Source of the DNA: Bacillota bacterium
Lineage (GTDB): Bacteria; Bacillota; Clostridia; Lachnospirales; Lachnospiraceae
Assembly (NCBI GenBank): GCA_023387655.1
Contig: JAEWHR010000152.1
Span: 1-64,000, forward strand
Length of the DNA stretch: 64,000 nt
Direction of reading: 5' to 3'
Shown here: in pieces, positions 27,289-36,604 of the stretch
Numbering within the stretch: position 1 is the stretch's first letter
Layout: each line of letters starts with the position of its first letter
The notes under the pieces: model-generated
What the model was told of the DNA's origin: nothing
Database searches by the model: none
Seen by the model: the letters and a program-made list of their open reading frames with translations, nothing else
Translations under genes and position numbers: made by a program

Positions 27289-28775
27289 TCTAATCCACCC
27301 CCTTCGGTATCATCTACAATATTCCTTCGTTTTCTAATGATTGTCCTTGTTATCATAATTCCAGCCATTACAATAACAACTCCCGTTAGTGCATAATTAA
27401 GATTATCTTTCAAAATTTCATTTCGATAGCGTTTATAGGCGATGGAATAATATTCACGACTCATACCAAGCTTTAGATATTTCATCGCCATCTTATTATC
27501 CCCTTGAGATAAATAGGCTTTTCCGATACCAACATTCGCAATTTCAAAATTCTCATCCAGTTTCAAAACTTTTTCCCATTTTTCTACTGCCAATGCTTCA
27601 TCACCATCAAAGCGAAGTGCCACCGCCTCATTAATAAGCGTCCCATACTCTGTTGCATTAAACACTAAAATCTCAGCTCTCGTGGAATCTAATACTAAAA
27701 TCTTATCATTCAAATATTCTATCGCTACTGGAGCAATAAAAGTGCCAGCCTGTGAACCAAGTCCACCAAAGATATAAAGAAGGTTTCCTTCACTGTCGTA
27801 AGTAAAAATTCTTCCTCTTCTTGAGTCAAGAATAGAATATATTCCATTTTCTCGATATACAACGTCAACAATTTTACTTGGACCCGAGTAGATGTTCATT
27901 CCTCCTATCCTTAAATCCCCGCCGACATTCTTCTTAACTCCCTTTTTAATAATATCTTCTCCGCTAGGATTTATTCTACGTACAGCTTGCACTCCCTTAT
28001 TATCAATATTGGATGCAAAAATAAAGCCTTTTTCATCGATATCTATTCCAGTAAATTCAGTAGGAATAAATAGCGCCTGTCTGCTCCGTTCTTCTTTGGA
28101 GGATAATTTTCGCCATATCTTCTTCCACAAACTTATCTCTACTTTAATAGTTCCAAAAAAAGTAGTAAATTGCCCATTAGAGTCAAACACCATAATACCT
28201 TCTGTCATACCTCTCGCAATGCAAAAGATTCGATCTGCATAGTCTACAGTCACTTTTAGTGGTGTAAAAACATAATCCTCCTCTAAAACATCACTTTGTG
28301 GATTACTTACAATCTTAATTAATTGATCCTCCTCATTTAGTACAACAATACGTTTGTTCTCAGCATCTGCGATGTAAAGTTCATTTTTCATGGATATTGC
28401 TATTCCAAAAGGACGATTAAATGTATCAACGGTACCATTGTTATCAAATTCTTTAATGATCCGAACTAATTTTGTCATGGTATCATTCAATACCACAATT
28501 CGGTTATTATTTGTATCTGCAACGTAGACAAGCCCATCCGGTGCGATACATAAATCTTGTGGATTATTAAAGGTTCCGATACCAAAGGCTACCCCTGAAA
28601 TGCTACTATCTGGTACATATGCTGCAGGTGTATGTACGATATAATCACGATAATCGTAATTATAAGTATCATATGGAACATGATCATTTGCTAACGCTGT
28701 CACATTGCCAAACATCATACAAAAGATAATGGTAGTGATTATTACAGCGATTCGCGTTTGCTTCTTCGGTTTCAT
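27285..28775 (-). CDS. NHL-repeat surface protein with TPR and C-terminal membrane anchor
   Basis: 496 residues. Signal peptide (cleavage near ALAND), an NHL beta-propeller with at least five blades (units such as LVYVADTNNNRIVVLN and ELYIADAENKRIVVLN), a TPR-like stretch at about 395-445 (ALAVEKWEKVLKLDENF, AYLSQGDNKMAMKYL) and a C-terminal membrane segment (about 460-480) followed by a basic tail. The propeller should face outside, perhaps as a docking or glycan-binding element of the transporter system; no catalytic residues are evident. ATG at 28775 follows AGGAGG by 7 bases. Confidence 0.75.
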   Translation of the reverse strand: MKPKKQTRIAVIITTIIFCMMFGNVTALANDHVPYDTYNYDYRDYIVHTPAAYVPDSSISGVAFGIGTFNNPQDLCIAPDGLVYVADTNNNRIVVLNDTMTKLVRIIKEFDNNGTVDTFNRPFGIAISMKNELYIADAENKRIVVLNEEDQLIKIVSNPQSDVLEEDYVFTPLKVTVDYADRIFCIARGMTEGIMVFDSNGQFTTFFGTIKVEISLWKKIWRKLSSKEERSRQALFIPTEFTGIDIDEKGFIFASNIDNKGVQAVRRINPSGEDIIKKGVKKNVGGDLRIGGMNIYSGPSKIVDVVYRENGIYSILDSRRGRIFTYDSEGNLLYIFGGLGSQAGTFIAPVAIEYLNDKILVLDSTRAEILVFNATEYGTLINEAVALRFDGDEALAVEKWEKVLKLDENFEIANVGIGKAYLSQGDNKMAMKYLKLGMSREYYSIAYKRYRNEILKDNLNYALTGVVIVMAGIMITRTIIRKRRNIVDDTEGGGLE

Positions 28776-28786
28776 TCACTAACCTC

Positions 28787-29674
28787 CTACTCTTTCATGC
28801 CTGATGTTGTCATTGTTTCAAGAATGTTGCTTTGACAAATTAAAAAGAAGGTAATCGGGATTGCTGCTAATATAAAACTAACTGCAGCGGAAGCCCCCGC
28901 TCTTGCAGCACCGCCTGCTGCAATCTGCTGTAAGGCAAACTGCAAAGGTTTTAACTCTTCACTACGTAAAAAGGTGCTACCCGTATTCCCCCACATGTGC
29001 TGGAACTGGAAGATTGCTAACGTTAACCATGCTGGTTTTACATTGGGCATAATAATCGTCCAGTAAGTCTTCCACTCACTTGCGCCATCTAATCTTGAGC
29101 ACTCTACTAGAGAGCTTGGAATCTGTTCCATAAACTGTTTCATCAGATATAATCCCATACCAAACTGCCATGCTGGTAGGATCAAAGCTAAATATGTATT
29201 GTTAATATTTAATAATGAAATAATCATGTAATTTGGTATCTGCGTTACTGTCCAGGAAAACATCATGGATAACACAACCATATTAAAGATAATCTTCTTA
29301 CCTGGAAAATCATGCTTTGCTAGTGGATAGGCCGCAAGAGAAGCTACCAGTACGTGCCCCACCGTTCCAAATCCTGTAATAATCAATGTATTAAAGATAT
29401 ATCTTGAGAATGGCACCCAGGTATCATTCATCATTACAAATAAATCGATAAAGTTTTCAAATGTCGGATTCTTAACAAAAATCTCCGGTGGATATTTGAA
29501 AATCTCATCCAATGGCTTTAGTGCATTATTGGCAATCATCACAAGTGGAAGAGCCATAAAGATACCGCAAAAAAACATTAAGGTAAAAAGAAGTCCATTC
29601 CCGGCAGCGGAACGGTTTAGCTGTTTTTGTCTACGAAATAATCGCCTTTTGGGCTTCATGTAATCTCTAGCCAC
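28787..29674 (-). CDS. Sugar ABC transporter permease (MalG type)
   Basis: 295 residues, six membrane segments, EAA loop VECSRLDGASEWKTYWTIIMP. MalG-like half of the first permease pair in the locus. The start is GTG at 29674, directly after the TAA of the MalF-like gene, with AGGGG 6 bases upstream; an ATG five codons in is the alternative. Its expected partner is the large CBM/solute-binding fusion at 30629. Confidence 0.87.
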   Translation of the reverse strand: MARDYMKPKRRLFRRQKQLNRSAAGNGLLFTLMFFCGIFMALPLVMIANNALKPLDEIFKYPPEIFVKNPTFENFIDLFVMMNDTWVPFSRYIFNTLIITGFGTVGHVLVASLAAYPLAKHDFPGKKIIFNMVVLSMMFSWTVTQIPNYMIISLLNINNTYLALILPAWQFGMGLYLMKQFMEQIPSSLVECSRLDGASEWKTYWTIIMPNVKPAWLTLAIFQFQHMWGNTGSTFLRSEELKPLQFALQQIAAGGAARAGASAAVSFILAAIPITFFLICQSNILETMTTSGMKE

Positions 29675-29675
29675 C

Positions 29676-30611
29676 TTATTCCCCTACCCTTCTTAATAAT
29701 CTTTGTACAAGTTTATTCGTTCCTACCATCAGTAAGAACAATACTGTTGCTATCGCAGAAGCATACCCCATCTCAAATCGATAGGTACCGTAGTCAAGCA
29801 AATGAGTTACAATCGTAGTACCAGCATAATTCACACTTGGGTTACCTGCTAATTGTATGGAAACATCCGCGATTGCAAAGGACTGAGTAATCTGCATTAC
29901 CGCACCAAACATTAATTGTGGTTTCATAGCTGGTAATGTCACGTGCCATAGTTCCTGCCATCTGTTCTTAACTCCATCTACTGCCGCGGCTTCGTATAAA
30001 GACCGATCTACTGTTTGTAATCCTGCAATAAATGCCAAGAACCCTGTACCAAGACTTAACCATAATTGGACTACAATAAGAAAGGGTAAGATAAACCTCG
30101 CATCCTTCATCCAAATCTTTGCTTCTGTAATGACTCCCCAATTCATTAAGAACCCATTCAAAATACCATATCGATCCCCTGTAAAGATTAGATTCCAGAT
30201 TAAGTATGCCTGCCCGCAAATTGATGGTGCATAGAATATCAAGGTTAGAAAAGCTCTTAACTTTCCATGAAATTCATTGATGATCCAAGCAAATAATAGA
30301 CAAAGCAAATAGCTAACTGGACCTGTAATAATTGCAAAGAGCAATGTATTCTTTAATGCAATGAGAAATATATTATCCTCTAATAAAAGTTTCGTATAGT
30401 TAGCCCATCCAACAAAGGTAGGCGCTTCTAACATATTAAAATAAGTAAAGCTTAATATAACGGAAACCAAAATCGGTAACACAGTAAATAAAAAGAAGAG
30501 TATTAGGTAAGGCGCCATCATAAGGTAGGAAGTTTTACTTTTGACGATTCGCTTTCTAAGTGTCGATTCCCTTCTGACTTCGATTAATATTTCTTGCTGA
30601 TTCTTTGTCAA
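29676..30611 (-). CDS. Sugar ABC transporter permease (MalF type)
   Basis: 311 residues, six membrane segments, EAA loop YEAAAVDGVKNRWQELWHVTLP. MalF-like half of the first permease pair. I place the start at TTG 30611, 5 bases after GGGAGGGG; the ATG five codons earlier (30626) overlaps that site. The gene follows the solute-binding fusion by 17 bases. Confidence 0.86.
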   Translation of the reverse strand: MTKNQQEILIEVRRESTLRKRIVKSKTSYLMMAPYLILFFLFTVLPILVSVILSFTYFNMLEAPTFVGWANYTKLLLEDNIFLIALKNTLLFAIITGPVSYLLCLLFAWIINEFHGKLRAFLTLIFYAPSICGQAYLIWNLIFTGDRYGILNGFLMNWGVITEAKIWMKDARFILPFLIVVQLWLSLGTGFLAFIAGLQTVDRSLYEAAAVDGVKNRWQELWHVTLPAMKPQLMFGAVMQITQSFAIADVSIQLAGNPSVNYAGTTIVTHLLDYGTYRFEMGYASAIATVLFLLMVGTNKLVQRLLRRVGE

Positions 30612-30628
30612 AATATCCCCTCCCATTC

Positions 30629-33600
30629 CTAGTCATTCGCCAATGGCATATGAAATTCTTTTCTCTTATAATTAATTTCATCATTTATATAAATGATATT
30701 ATCCATTAGGCACTCCCTTGCAGATGCAGAATCTGGGTTAGCATTCACTTTGTAGAAAGCATTGTCGATGTTTCTCCAAGTAAAATAACCGCCTGGTACT
30801 TGACGTGTTCCAACTACACTTTGAAACTGTTCCTTTAATGCTTCGTAATCTGCAGACGGCCACGGAAGGCTCTCAAATGCTTCTTTATTCGCGGTTGCTA
30901 CACGAGCAGACGCCCCCATTAAACTTTCCATTTCTTTTCCGTAAAGTGTTTGTATTTCTGCACTGGTCCACCATTTTAAAAATTTCCAAGCATCCTCTTT
31001 GTAATCTGAAGACTCCATAATAACACAAGCTGAACCTATACTTGCAACGCTTCGATCAACTGTCCCATCTTCTTTTAACATACCAGGAACCGGTGCAAAC
31101 CCCCACAACCCTTTGATATCAGGAGCAGAAACTTGAAAGTTATTATATACGGAATAATCTGCTATAATAATCGGGCATTCGCCAGTACGGAATCGATCCT
31201 CTACACTGGTTACCTTATCAAGCTTATAATCGGTATAAAGACTACAATATTCTTTAAATGTATTAATTGCTTCATCCGTATCCAAAGCTGATTTTGTTGC
31301 ATCTTCGTTATAATATTGGCCACCATATTGATTAAGCAACATTAAGAAATTCAATTCATTTGGTAACATACCAAATTCCATCTGATTTTTTGCTAGTACT
31401 GACATTAATACTTTTACATCATCCCATGTATCTGGTAACGTTAGCCCCAACTCTTTTAGGATATCTTTTCGATAAAACATCATTGGGAAAGTTTGCGTCT
31501 CTGGGAGTGCAAAGGTGTGATCTTCATAGGTAAATGGAACCATAGCACTTTCTAAAAAGCGTTCCTTCACTTCCTCTAAATCGCTAAATTGACTCAAGTC
31601 AGCTACTGCATTACGAAGTCCATAATTCATTGGCATATCATTGGAACTTTGAATAGCAGTGTTATAGGTCGGATTTGATATATTAAGCTGAATGGCAACA
31701 TCCGGCCCTTGACCAGCAAGTGTAGCTTGAAGTAGAGTACCCATATCAACCAGCATTACATTAACGTTAATTCCTTCTCTCTTTGTAAAAGTCTCATCAA
31801 TCAAAGATTTAATAACATTAGCCTGGTCACGGCCAGTACCAACCCAAAGTGTAATGGTATTATTTTCTTCCCCTTTTTCAGAAACATTGCCGATTTGGTT
31901 ATAATCAATGAGAAAGGAGTAAAAAAGTCTACATATCTCAAACCATAATTTTGACCAAAAGGAACTTCCGGATACGTTAGTATCAACATCAGGAGAATAG
32001 AAATAGATAGCATCTAGCTGCAACGGTTGTGATACTGCATTTGCCAACCAGGTACCTACAGCGCGAACGTTGATTTTATAAGAAGCAACAATCTTCTTAA
32101 AATACTCCTGGTCTTTAATTAAATCTCCAAGCTGATCTCGCATCGTTACTAGAACTGCTTCTTTATCACTACTACCTCCTGCAACCTCACGTAAATGTTT
32201 AATTGCAGCATCTAATTGATTATGTACATCAATAATTTCAGCTTCAAGCTCTGGTAATTTCGCTTCAATCTGATAATCACTATAAATATCTGGCTTTACT
32301 CCAGTAATACGAATGATCTTCCGATAAATAGAGTTTAATTTTGATAGCGACTCATGCACTTCTCCTATAATACTTGAAAAATCACCTAATACATTCTGCA
32401 TACGAATGGTATGACTTCCTGCTTCTAAATAAATCTTATATGCATCCTCATTTTCATCCATTAAGGTATCAAATCTCCAGTTGGATTGATATCGGAACCC
32501 ATAATCACTTAGTTCATCAAACAAAACCTTACCGTCAATGATAATTTTTCGCGAAACATAGACTCCTCTTACGAAATTTTGTTTCGCATAAAAGCCAATA
32601 TTGTAATATCCACTCTCTGGAATTTCAAAATCCCATTCCATCCACTGTCCTACCAGACGCCAAGAAATGCCTCCAGCCGTATTGTTTAGCAGTTCTTTTG
32701 AACTGGAAGGATAAATTGCTGGGGAGGATTGGTCTTGTTTAGGGTATAACATTTGCGAAGACGTTTTCGTAACATTTTCTGCTTCGACCCTTACAAGAAT
32801 GCCTGACGTATCCTTTGCATTCATCCCATCCCATTCCGCTTTTTTTGTTTTATAATCTACTACTTCCGTTGTATTATTTAACGTAATTCTATGCAGTAAC
32901 ATTGGCTCTTTTAAAGAAAGCATTGTAATCTTATGTACTCCTTCGGTAAAATACACCGAAAGCGGATGAATCTCGTAACCATTACTATCATATAAATAAC
33001 TAGTTATCCATTCTGGTATTTCATATAGGGTAGGTTTTAAATCATTACCTTGATTATCCTTTTCCCACTTCTTCGTCAAAATTCCATCTTCATTGATATA
33101 GGATTCTTGAATGCTATTCGTCCAAACTCTTGAGAATTCTACAAGTGCAAGTTCATCATAAGGAAGTTCCCCATCAATGAAAAAACTTCTCTGGATTTCA
33201 GAATTCTTTCCCTCTATAGGAAAATAAGTTAAAGAAATATCATAAAAACCTGCCTTTTTTATTTCTACTTCATATTCGATCAAACCTTTTTCAGAAGTAA
33301 TAATGGAACTGCCCTTCATCCCTTCATAATCAACTACTTCTTCTGGTTTTGTTGGTATTTCATTTCCGTTATGATCAAGCTCTCCCTCTGTATAATAAAC
33401 ATAATCTTTTGCTTCTATCACATACTCATCGGAAGGTTTTACTTGATCAAACCCTTCCTTATAAGTAATGTAACGCTCAATAGATGGATCTACTGAGTAC
33501 GAATTTACAACTTCTTCATAGTCTTCCAGGGTTTTGTTTTCAGCAGCAGATACTGCCTTTTTACTCTGGATTGGAGCAAATAACATGGAAACTACCAAAA

Positions 33601-33640
33601 TAAGTGATAGTGTTCTTCGTAACCGCTTTCTTCTTGCCAT
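30629..33640 (-). CDS. CBM35-like / solute-binding protein fusion
   Basis: 1003 residues, over twice the usual solute-binding protein length. Signal peptide without lipobox (cleavage near AVSAAE), two beta-sandwich regions (about 70-265 and 275-450; the second starts VRVEAENV and has WMEWDFEIPESGYYNIGFY, typical of CBM35/CBM6-like modules), a helical linker (about 450-560), then a family-1 solute-binding domain from about 610 (TITLWVGTGRDQANVIKSL, GQGPDVAIQLN, YGLRNAVADLSQF, LPETQTFPMMFYRKD). It probably holds polysaccharide while delivering oligosaccharides to the permeases downstream. ATG at 33640 follows AGGAG by 8 bases; the ATG at 33667 has no site. Confidence 0.82.
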   Translation of the reverse strand: MARRKRLRRTLSLILVVSMLFAPIQSKKAVSAAENKTLEDYEEVVNSYSVDPSIERYITYKEGFDQVKPSDEYVIEAKDYVYYTEGELDHNGNEIPTKPEEVVDYEGMKGSSIITSEKGLIEYEVEIKKAGFYDISLTYFPIEGKNSEIQRSFFIDGELPYDELALVEFSRVWTNSIQESYINEDGILTKKWEKDNQGNDLKPTLYEIPEWITSYLYDSNGYEIHPLSVYFTEGVHKITMLSLKEPMLLHRITLNNTTEVVDYKTKKAEWDGMNAKDTSGILVRVEAENVTKTSSQMLYPKQDQSSPAIYPSSSKELLNNTAGGISWRLVGQWMEWDFEIPESGYYNIGFYAKQNFVRGVYVSRKIIIDGKVLFDELSDYGFRYQSNWRFDTLMDENEDAYKIYLEAGSHTIRMQNVLGDFSSIIGEVHESLSKLNSIYRKIIRITGVKPDIYSDYQIEAKLPELEAEIIDVHNQLDAAIKHLREVAGGSSDKEAVLVTMRDQLGDLIKDQEYFKKIVASYKINVRAVGTWLANAVSQPLQLDAIYFYSPDVDTNVSGSSFWSKLWFEICRLFYSFLIDYNQIGNVSEKGEENNTITLWVGTGRDQANVIKSLIDETFTKREGINVNVMLVDMGTLLQATLAGQGPDVAIQLNISNPTYNTAIQSSNDMPMNYGLRNAVADLSQFSDLEEVKERFLESAMVPFTYEDHTFALPETQTFPMMFYRKDILKELGLTLPDTWDDVKVLMSVLAKNQMEFGMLPNELNFLMLLNQYGGQYYNEDATKSALDTDEAINTFKEYCSLYTDYKLDKVTSVEDRFRTGECPIIIADYSVYNNFQVSAPDIKGLWGFAPVPGMLKEDGTVDRSVASIGSACVIMESSDYKEDAWKFLKWWTSAEIQTLYGKEMESLMGASARVATANKEAFESLPWPSADYEALKEQFQSVVGTRQVPGGYFTWRNIDNAFYKVNANPDSASARECLMDNIIYINDEINYKRKEFHMPLAND

Positions 33641-33659
33641 ACTTTTCTTCTCCTTTTTG

Positions 33660-34304
33660 TTATTCATAATACCAAGCGTCCTCCCCTTCTTGTGGAATTG
33701 GAGTATAAACCTTCAAGATACGCTCTAAAATATACGAAGATAAGTAACACCATCCCCCAGGAAATAAAAGCCAAAAAGGTAATGGTAGTACCAAAAGTAA
33801 ATAACCGCAAAGTAAAGTTCCAGAAACCAATATAATGGTATATGGCAAATGTCTAAATTCCATCAGTAAGCTCATTTTTACTATTGTACTTATTTTTAAT
33901 TGAAACCTTGACAATACCGGGAAAACGTAGGTTAGAAATCCTAGTAAAAGTAACATTAAAACATCATAAATAATAAGGAGTATAAGAGAACTCATAGTTT
34001 CCCCTTTCGCAACATACTCCCTATTAAAATAGAATAACGTACCAATCAATATAACAATTATAGTTATAAAACTACCTGATAATAAAGTTCTTTTAAAAGA
34101 TAGAAAAAATTCTCTCGATGGGTAACTTCGTTCTTTTCGAACGGATTTTACCATTGCATAATAAAATGATGTAATAGAGCTCCCAATTGTTATTACTGGC
34201 AGACAACATAGAATACATAATACATTAAGCATGATAATATGACCTATCTTTGTCATCGTTGTAATAATTTTACCATCGGAACTTAACCATTCTGCCATAG
34301 TCAT
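33660..34304 (-). CDS. YesL-family (DUF624) membrane protein
   Basis: 214 residues with about five membrane segments; the N-terminal half has the YesL pattern (GHIIMLNVLCILCCLPVITI, SFYYAMVKSVRKE). YesL proteins occur in operons for plant-polysaccharide uptake next to CUT1 transporters; their function is unknown. It lies between the GH26 mannanase and the solute-binding fusion. ATG at 34304 is 4 bases after GAGGT; an ATG two codons later is also possible. Confidence 0.8.
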   Translation of the reverse strand: MTMAEWLSSDGKIITTMTKIGHIIMLNVLCILCCLPVITIGSSITSFYYAMVKSVRKERSYPSREFFLSFKRTLLSGSFITIIVILIGTLFYFNREYVAKGETMSSLILLIIYDVLMLLLLGFLTYVFPVLSRFQLKISTIVKMSLLMEFRHLPYTIILVSGTLLCGYLLLVLPLPFWLLFPGGWCYLSSYILERILKVYTPIPQEGEDAWYYE

Positions 34305-34353
34305 AACACCTCTCTTTTAGTAATCGCACCTGTGTTTATGATTAGTTCCCCCT

Positions 34354-35892
34354 CTATTCATGAATCGGGTAATTCTTTAAGTCCGGAAGTTCATCTAGTG
34401 TAATAACACTATCATGGGCATAGACCTTCTTAACCATATACTCTTCGGTATACTTTTCGGATAGCCAGTTTATCATAGCGGATTGAGTTACAAACTCTCC
34501 ACCCCATGTTGCAAAAAACCCCCACATTGCACCATCTCGTATTGCCAAGTCTGGGTCAAATAAACAACCGTTTTCGGATAGTACAATCATTTTTTTAGCA
34601 TCCGTATAACTTATGGCCTCCAAATACTTATTAATCTGAGAAGTATAAACTTTCTCTCCAGGATAAATATCCTCGCCAATGATATCTACATATTCATCAC
34701 CAGGGTACCATTCCTTATCCTGGCCATTCCATATCCAGATTAAGTTATTTAGTCCGTATTCGTTTGTTAATTTATCATATAACAATATGTACAATTCTTT
34801 ATAAGGCTCAGCTCCACTAGCTCCCCACCAAAACCATCCACCGCTTGCTTCATGTAATGGTCTCCATAGAACAGGAACATCAGCTTCTTTCAGTTTTAGT
34901 AGCTCTTTTGCAATGGCATCGATGTCATCCATTAATAATTGATAACCTTCTTCATCCTGACCATTTATAATCTTAGCCAAATCTATGTTTGTTTCTTCCT
35001 TATAAAAACCACGATACCAAGTTCCAGTCAAATATTTTGTTGGTGCATTCCAGTGCCAACAAAATGTAACAATACCACCCTTTTCATCAAACTCAATAGC
35101 ATATTCAATTGCTTTTGAATTGCTACCTTTTTCTACTCTTGATGTTGAAAAATCAATTAAGTCAAGACCTAGAACTGCTGGAAATTTTCCTTCTGTAGTT
35201 CTCCAAATAGCAGACACTTCTATTCCGTACATACCTTTATCACAATATTGACCAGATAAGAACTTCTCTCCATATATATCGGTCAAATAACTCATTAATC
35301 TTTTAGCACGCTCACTTGCATTTTGATTTACTAATGTTGCTGGTATATCATAGATGCTCGAATCAAGTTCCTTAGCTGCTGTTACTACTAACTTATCCAA
35401 GACAACCCACCCCCAGTATTTTGATAGCTTTATGCTATGTTCTCCACTTGAAAGGTATATTCTTTCTAATTTCGAATCTGAGAATGTGCTTTGATCTACC
35501 ACTGCTACACCAACGCTATCTCCATCTACAATCACATAATTTTCTTTATATCCACCCAATGCTGCACTCACAAAGTTTAAATCATAAAAACCATCTCTTT
35601 CTACTGTAATCTTAAATTCACAGTAGTCACCATCTTGTTCAAAACCACTAATATATCCTGTACCAGAAAATCCACTTTTATTACTTTCCTTCTTCACACT
35701 ACCACTTAGAAGAGCATCTTCCGCTTCCAGTTCGATTGGTACCATAGTAGGTACTGGAGTAGCAGAGGGTACTTCTGTATTTACCACAGCATCTTTTGAA
35801 TTACTACTTTCGTCTTCTGTTACAAAAGATGCGCATCCACTGATTGATAAACCAAGCAGTAAACACATTAGATAAAGGCGTTGCTTTCTCAT
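34354..35892 (-). CDS. GH26 beta-mannanase lipoprotein with CBM35
   Basis: 512 residues. Lipobox SISGC (C20), Thr/Pro linker, a CBM35-like module (about 54-172, starting LEAEDALLSGSV) and a GH26 (beta/alpha)8 barrel (about 185-495). The acid/base Glu is E348 in RPLHEASGGWFWWG and the nucleophile is E440 in VLSENG, both in their usual family contexts. It should hydrolyse beta-1,4-mannan at the cell surface and supply the transporters encoded next to it. ATG at 35892 is 11 bases after AAGGG; TTG at 35898 has tighter spacing and may be the real start. A strong promoter is at 36051-36079. Confidence 0.9.
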   Translation of the reverse strand: MRKQRLYLMCLLLGLSISGCASFVTEDESSNSKDAVVNTEVPSATPVPTMVPIELEAEDALLSGSVKKESNKSGFSGTGYISGFEQDGDYCEFKITVERDGFYDLNFVSAALGGYKENYVIVDGDSVGVAVVDQSTFSDSKLERIYLSSGEHSIKLSKYWGWVVLDKLVVTAAKELDSSIYDIPATLVNQNASERAKRLMSYLTDIYGEKFLSGQYCDKGMYGIEVSAIWRTTEGKFPAVLGLDLIDFSTSRVEKGSNSKAIEYAIEFDEKGGIVTFCWHWNAPTKYLTGTWYRGFYKEETNIDLAKIINGQDEEGYQLLMDDIDAIAKELLKLKEADVPVLWRPLHEASGGWFWWGASGAEPYKELYILLYDKLTNEYGLNNLIWIWNGQDKEWYPGDEYVDIIGEDIYPGEKVYTSQINKYLEAISYTDAKKMIVLSENGCLFDPDLAIRDGAMWGFFATWGGEFVTQSAMINWLSEKYTEEYMVKKVYAHDSVITLDELPDLKNYPIHE

Positions 35893-35990
35893 GCACAAAT
35901 CATCCCTTCAGTTATGTATCGTTAGATTTTGGTTATTTTTTTCTGATGTAGGATTAAGAAAGAGTTATTCAACATAATCATGCATATATT

Positions 35991-36008
35991 ATGCACTCAA
36001 TGGTGCAT
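35991..36008. promoter_or_regulatory. Palindromic operator candidate upstream of GH26
   Basis: ATGCAC - 6 bases - GTGCAT, with a further ATGCAT at 35980-35985. It lies 36-53 bases downstream of the expected transcription start (about 36044), where a bound repressor would block. It shares TGCA half-sites with the palindrome next to the lacI gene. Confidence 0.4.
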
Positions 36009-36050
36009 TAATTTGTATCTTATATTACATTTTCCTTCTCTTATATATGC

Positions 36051-36079
36051 ATTATAACACAGGCGTTTTTAAGAAACAA
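36051..36079 (-). promoter_or_regulatory. Promoter of the GH26/transport operon
   Basis: Minus strand: TTGTTT (complement of 36074-36079), 17-base spacer, TATAAT (36051-36056) with the TG extension (TGT-TATAAT). Transcription would start near 36044 and give a leader of about 150 bases. Confidence 0.65.
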
Positions 36080-36179
36080 GTATATATTGTAATAAATGTA
36101 CAATATAATTATAACAAAAACATCTTTTTAATCTATTTTTTTCAATTCCTATTTATCTTGAAATGATGCATTTTTTTAT

Positions 36180-36217
36180 AAATAGAGCAATTCATGGAGC
36201 GTTTTTGCTCTATTTTT
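36180..36217 (+). other. Terminator-like hairpin of unclear purpose
   Basis: 11-bp perfect stem (36180-36190 with 36205-36215), 14-base loop, followed on the plus strand by a short T-run. No plus-strand gene precedes it. It is upstream of the GH26 promoter, so it does not belong to that leader. Confidence 0.3.
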
Positions 36218-36318
36218 GTGCACTGTTCGAACATTTTTACGAAACAAATGAACTAAACGCATAAAGAGTAGTAATTTCAAATATTTCAAAGATTAATAAT
36301 TCAAAACATAAAATAAAA

Positions 36319-36361
36319 AACTAACCATAATCAAATTTATATGTGCTGATTATGGTTAGTT
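36319..36361 (-). terminator. Terminator of the lacI gene
   Basis: Perfect 15-bp stem (36319-36333 with 36347-36361), 13-base loop, followed on the minus strand by TTTTTTATTTTATG. It is 244 bases past the lacI stop, the tandem repeats lying between. Confidence 0.75.
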
Positions 36362-36531
36362 TTGTGAAGTATAGATGTCTGCTGATTATGGACATTTTTA
36401 TTATGGCTAGTTTTATAAAGTATAGATGTCTGCTGATTATGACTATTTTTATTTTGGCTAGTTTTATGAAGTATAGATATCTGCTAATATGGCTATTTTT
36501 ATTATAACTAGTTTTATAAAGTATAGATATG
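36344..36531. repeat. Tandem 51-bp repeats made from a terminator arm
   Basis: Units at 36344-36379 (36 bp, missing 15), 36380-36430 (51), 36431-36481 (51) and 36482-36531 (50). Each begins TGCTGATTATG (or TGCTAATATG) and ends AGTATAGATGTC or similar. The first unit contains the 3' arm of the lacI terminator, so the array probably arose by duplication of that arm. Non-coding. Confidence 0.85.
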
Positions 36532-36604
36532 AAGTTTTTTATTATTATAATTAGTTATTATAGTACTCATTATGATTAATTTTTTACTATACTGTGATGT
36601 TACA

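Noticed and set aside
36344..36531. Repeat array as a possible CRISPR
   Set aside because: Units are contiguous with no unique spacers and no cas genes; they derive from a terminator arm.
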